From Prevotellaceae bacterium (GTDB lineage Bacteria > Bacteroidota > Bacteroidia > Bacteroidales > UBA932), in assembly GCA_031278495.1 (NCBI GenBank), contig JAITKG010000001.1, forward strand, positions 1 to 32,279: 32,279 nucleotides of DNA, written 5' to 3'. A program made the translations under genes and the position numbers. The notes under the pieces are model-generated. The model was given only the letters and a program-made list of their open reading frames with translations. It did not search any database and had not been told where the DNA came from. Of the stretch, positions 29,229-32,279 are shown in pieces. Each line of letters starts with the position of its first letter. Within the stretch, counting starts at the first letter, position 1.

Positions 29229-31511
29229 TTATTTCAAGGTAAACGTCGCTTTATTCTCTGTGGCGGAATCGCCGCCGACGAATACCCAAAATTCGCCGGG
29301 TTCGGCTGTCCAGTGCAGGTTGGCGTTGTAGAATTTCAGGTCTTCGGTCGTAAGCATGAAGGTGATTTCGCGGCTTTCGCCGGGCTGCAAGGCGGCTTTT
29401 TGAAAGCCTTTCAATTCTTTTACGGGACGGGTGATGCTGCCCACTTTGTCGCGGATGTAGAGTTGCACCACTTCCTCGCCGGCGCGGCTGCCGCTGTTGG
29501 TCAGCGTAACGGATGCGGTGATGCTGCCGCCGTCCGTGAGCGTGGAGTCGGATAACTGCACGGCGGAGTAGGTGAATTGCGTATAGCTTAGCCCATGCCC
29601 GAAGGGGTAGAGCGGGTCGTTGCTTGCGTCAAGGTATTTGGAGGTGTATTTTTCGTTGTCATTGAAGGGGCGGCCGGTGTTTTTATGGTTGTAGTAAATG
29701 GGAATTTGCCCGACATGGCGCGGGAAGGTCATCGTGATTTTGCCGGAGGGGTTGGCGTCGCCGAAGAGGACGTCGGCAAGGGCGTCGCCAGCACGTGTGC
29801 CGGCATACCACGTTTCAAGAATGGCGTCGAGGTGGTCGTGCTCCCATGTCAATGTCAGCGGACGACCGTTCATCAGCGCCAATACCACAGGCTTGCCGGT
29901 TTCCTTCAAGGCTTTGAGCAACGCCAGTTGCTGAGCGGGCAGGCAAATGTCGGTGCGGCTGGCGGCTTCGCCGCTCATGCCGAAAGGCTCGCCTAAAACG
30001 GCTACCACCACGTCGGCGCGGCGGGCGGTTTGTACCGCTTCGGCAAGCAGTTGCTGCGGCGAACGGCTGTCGGGCGTAATTTCCCCGCCGTTCCGGTTGA
30101 GCTTGTCGCGCAAGGCGTCGTCGTCTATCAGGTTGCAGCCTTTGGCATAGAGGAAGGCGTTTTTGGCGGACTGGTTTTTCGCAAATTTATTTTCCAGCGC
30201 ACTCCACAGGCTCACGGCTTGTTGCCAGTCGCCGGCTGCGCTCCAGTTTCCAATGAGGTTGCGCTGGTCTTTCACTAACGGACCGATGAATGCTATTTTC
30301 TTCGATGCGTCGAGGGGCAGGGTTTGGCGGTCGTTTTTGAGCAATACAAAACTTTTCACAGCCGCCTCTTTGCTCAGGGCAAGTTTTCCGGCGTTCATGA
30401 TTTGCGCGGCGGCGCGTTCTTCGGTTATTCCGCGATAGGGGTCGTCGAATAAACCGAGTTTATATTTCGCTTCCAAAATACGGCGGCACGCGTCGTTGAT
30501 GGTTGTTTCCTTCACGCGTCCGGCTTTCACGAGGGCGGGGAGTTCATCGATAAAATATTCGCTGACCATGTCCATGTCCGCGCCGGCATTGGCGGCGAGT
30601 TCGGCTACGCGCGCCCGGTCGCCCACGCCGTGGTTTTCCATTTCGGCAATAGCCGTGTAGTCGGTAACGACAAAACCTTTGAAACCCCACTGGCGGCGCA
30701 GCAGGTCGGTGAGCAGCCAGCGGTTGCCGGTGGCTGGCACGCCGTCGATTTCATTGAAGGAAGTCATGATGGACGACGCGCCGGCTTCTACGGCGGCTTT
30801 GTAGGGCGGGAGGTATTCGTTGTACATCCGCAGGCGGCTCATGTCGGTGGTGTTGTAGTCGCGTCCGGCTTCGGCTGCGCCGTAGAGCGCAAAGTGTTTG
30901 ATGCACGAGAGGAGCGTATTCTGTTTCGAGAGGTCGCCCTGTTCGTAGCCGCGCACGCAGGCTTTGGCGATTTCGGCGCCCAAGTAGGGGTCTTCGCCTG
31001 CGCCTTCGCTGACGCGCCCCCAGCGCGGGTCGCGGGCAATATCAACCATTGGCGAGAATGTCCAGTGCAAGCCGTCGGCGGTGGCTTCGTCGGCTACGGC
31101 AGCGGCGATGCGCTGTATCAGTTCCGTGTCCCACGTGGCGGACAGTCCCAGCGGGATGGGGTAAATGGTGCGGTGTCCATGAATTACGTCGTACCCGAAG
31201 AGCAGGGGAATGTGCAACCGCGTTTGGGTAACCGCCATTTCCTGCAATTTCCGTACGGCGGCAGGCGTATAGATGTTGAATACGCCGCCGATTTGCCCGT
31301 CTTTGATTTTTTGTTCTACCGCCCCGCTCATGCGCGGACCGGTAACGTCGAAGCCGACGGTGGGCAGGTGGAGTTGCCCGATTTTTTCTTCCAGCGTCAT
31401 TTGACTCATCAGCCGGTTTACAAATTTGTCCATCTCTGCTTCGCGCGACGACCGGTTGGCGCACGCCGCCATGCAGCCCGCAGCGCATAATAGTAACAGT
31501 GTTTTTTTCAT
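29229..31511 (-). CDS. bglX: GH3 beta-glucosidase lipoprotein (BglX-like)
   Basis: This 760-residue glycoside hydrolase family 3 protein removes terminal beta-linked glucose (or xylose) from oligosaccharides. The signal peptide ends in a lipobox MAAC (Cys17), so it is membrane-anchored. The (beta/alpha)8 domain (~30-370) contains HWTFSPMVDIARDPRWGR, CIKHFALYG and the nucleophile D284 in GFVVTDYTAI. The alpha/beta sandwich (~385-600) and a fibronectin type III-like domain (~650-755) follow in the usual order. It lies 14 bp downstream of the esterase gene in one operon and converges on gldN. There is no T9SS sorting domain. Confidence 0.95.
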   Translation of the reverse strand: MKKTLLLLCAAGCMAACANRSSREAEMDKFVNRLMSQMTLEEKIGQLHLPTVGFDVTGPRMSGAVEQKIKDGQIGGVFNIYTPAAVRKLQEMAVTQTRLHIPLLFGYDVIHGHRTIYPIPLGLSATWDTELIQRIAAAVADEATADGLHWTFSPMVDIARDPRWGRVSEGAGEDPYLGAEIAKACVRGYEQGDLSKQNTLLSCIKHFALYGAAEAGRDYNTTDMSRLRMYNEYLPPYKAAVEAGASSIMTSFNEIDGVPATGNRWLLTDLLRRQWGFKGFVVTDYTAIAEMENHGVGDRARVAELAANAGADMDMVSEYFIDELPALVKAGRVKETTINDACRRILEAKYKLGLFDDPYRGITEERAAAQIMNAGKLALSKEAAVKSFVLLKNDRQTLPLDASKKIAFIGPLVKDQRNLIGNWSAAGDWQQAVSLWSALENKFAKNQSAKNAFLYAKGCNLIDDDALRDKLNRNGGEITPDSRSPQQLLAEAVQTARRADVVVAVLGEPFGMSGEAASRTDICLPAQQLALLKALKETGKPVVLALMNGRPLTLTWEHDHLDAILETWYAGTRAGDALADVLFGDANPSGKITMTFPRHVGQIPIYYNHKNTGRPFNDNEKYTSKYLDASNDPLYPFGHGLSYTQFTYSAVQLSDSTLTDGGSITASVTLTNSGSRAGEEVVQLYIRDKVGSITRPVKELKGFQKAALQPGESREITFMLTTEDLKFYNANLHWTAEPGEFWVFVGGDSATENKATFTLK

Positions 31512-31525
31512 TTTTTCATTGTTGG

Positions 31526-32279
31526 TTATTCATTTTTTATAGCGGCTATCATCAGCGGGAAAGCGGGGGCGGTCATGTTGTGCCCGTACCCGTCGAATTC
31601 GTACAGGGTTGCCTGTTGGCTGCCGGCGAGCCGCAGCATCCGCCAGAGGTAGGCGTTTTCTTCGTAGCGACCGAGCATTTCCAGTTCGCGGTCGCCGGTC
31701 ATCAGGTAGATGGGCGGCGTGTCGGGGCGCACGTGGTAGAGGAGCGCATATTCGTCCACTACCGGTTGTTTGTCGGGGATATTCCTTTCGCTGCGGATGG
31801 TGTAATGGGTGATGGTTTGCGCGCTCAGGAGGAAGAGCGCGGCTATCCGGTTGGCGTCAATGCGGTGGGCTTGCAGCCAGCGTTTGTCCAGCCCGAGCAT
31901 CCCCGACAGGTAAGCGCCTGCCGAATGTCCGGAAAGCACAATAGCGTTGGGGTTGCCGCCATATTCCGCAATGTGGTTGAAGACCCATGCCACCGCCGCC
32001 GCCGCATCTTCGATGTAGGCGGGACAGGTAACCTGCGGGTGCAGCCGGTAGTTCACCGCCACCACGCCAAAGCCCTGTTCTTTCAACGCTGCGGGAATAT
32101 GTTTTTCGCCGCCGGTAAGCCCGCCGCCATGAAACCATACCACCGTCAGGAAGTCCTTTACATCGTTGGGATAATAAATATCCAGCACGCACCGTTGGGC
32201 AATGTAGGGGTCGGTTGCCCGCACTTCTTCCGGATAGTAAGGAATATCAGAAACGGCGGAATAAGCCGGCTCCTGCCCG
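31526..32279 (-). CDS. Alpha/beta hydrolase, BD-FAE-like carbohydrate esterase (5' end cut by window edge)
   Basis: The frame is open to the window edge and continues in sense beyond the apparent GTG at 32224 (upstream codons give SAVSDIPYYPEEVRATDPY), so the gene is partial. It has the oxyanion motif WFHGGGLTGG, the nucleophile elbow GHSAGAYLSG, a VNYRLHP block, an acid region LMTGDRELEMLGRYEEN and a C-terminal His in YGHNMTAP. Together these form a complete Ser/Asp/His set of the BD-FAE/esterase_D-like type. Such enzymes remove acetyl or feruloyl groups from plant polysaccharides or act on other small esters; the substrate cannot be told here. It is directly upstream of the GH3 gene (14 bp), which supports a joint role in sugar-polymer breakdown. 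Confidence 0.85.
   Translation of the reverse strand, partial: GQEPAYSAVSDIPYYPEEVRATDPYIAQRCVLDIYYPNDVKDFLTVVWFHGGGLTGGEKHIPAALKEQGFGVVAVNYRLHPQVTCPAYIEDAAAAVAWVFNHIAEYGGNPNAIVLSGHSAGAYLSGMLGLDKRWLQAHRIDANRIAALFLLSAQTITHYTIRSERNIPDKQPVVDEYALLYHVRPDTPPIYLMTGDRELEMLGRYEENAYLWRMLRLAGSQQATLYEFDGYGHNMTAPAFPLMIAAIKNE

Noticed and set aside
30630..31490. Open frame of 286 codons on the plus strand
   Set aside because: It is antisense to the GH3 beta-glucosidase, which has all family motifs.

Overview
The window reads as a Bacteroidota (Bacteroidales-type) chromosome segment. Three things support this. There is a porP-gldK-gldL-gldM-gldN type IX secretion (T9SS) cluster plus a separate PorE-like gene. 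At least a dozen promoters fit the Bacteroidota -7 consensus TAnnTTTG(C) and there is little sign of Shine-Dalgarno sites. The gene families (GH9/CE4-like, GH3, DUF2723, BlaI/M56-TonB, GNAT-argG-argC) are typical of the phylum. Secreted plant-polymer enzymes at both ends suggest a fibre-degrading, probably gut-associated organism; that is inference. No transposase, IS, CRISPR array or prophage was seen.

Layout. 1-2680: tRNA-Ala(UGC) with a terminator, then a secreted GH9 cellulase-like protein fused to a CE4-like deacetylase domain. 2681-2932: a mosaic of short-word repeats and a bidirectional terminator. 2933-5884 (minus): arginine operon, GNAT acyltransferase, argG, argC, with a possible Arg-rich leader peptide at its promoter. 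6124-7569 (plus): NhaC antiporter, ending 2 bp from a convergent operon (7572-9766, minus) that encodes a small secreted protein and a tyrosine-ammonia-lyase-like MIO enzyme. 9837-11054 (minus): secreted Ntn-hydrolase. 11206-11997 (plus): proC. 12053-13017 (minus): AT-rich Panacea/SocA-type toxin-antitoxin pair. 13088-15073 (minus): PorE-like T9SS lipoprotein, probably starting at TTG. 15144-15845 (minus): radC. 15846-16212: second repeat mosaic. 16213-20105 (plus): DUF2723/TMEM260-like GT-C protein followed by an orphan sufC. 20331-22703 (plus): BlaI repressor and an M56 protease fused to two TonB_C domains, behind a perfect 38-bp palindromic operator. About 22836-22960: a decayed thioredoxin/TlpA-like gene. 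23092-29058 (plus): T9SS core operon. 29229-32279 (minus): an esterase (cut by the window edge) and a GH3 beta-glucosidase lipoprotein.

How they work together. PorP, GldK-N and PorE are parts of one secretion machine: GldL/M is the inner-membrane motor, GldK/N the periplasmic ring, and PorP/PorE are outer-membrane and peptidoglycan-linked parts. The esterase, GH3 and GH9-CE4 proteins would take apart substituted glucan/xylan-type material. argX-argG-argC and proC serve arginine and proline synthesis.

The most unusual signals are: composite intergenic repeats that keep the same module order in two copies 13 kb apart; the Arg-rich putative leader peptide ahead of the arginine operon; the doubled palindromic operator before blaI; a 32-residue tandem repeat in GldL; the thioredoxin relic; and a related CCGG hairpin motif upstream of both the blaI and porP promoters.
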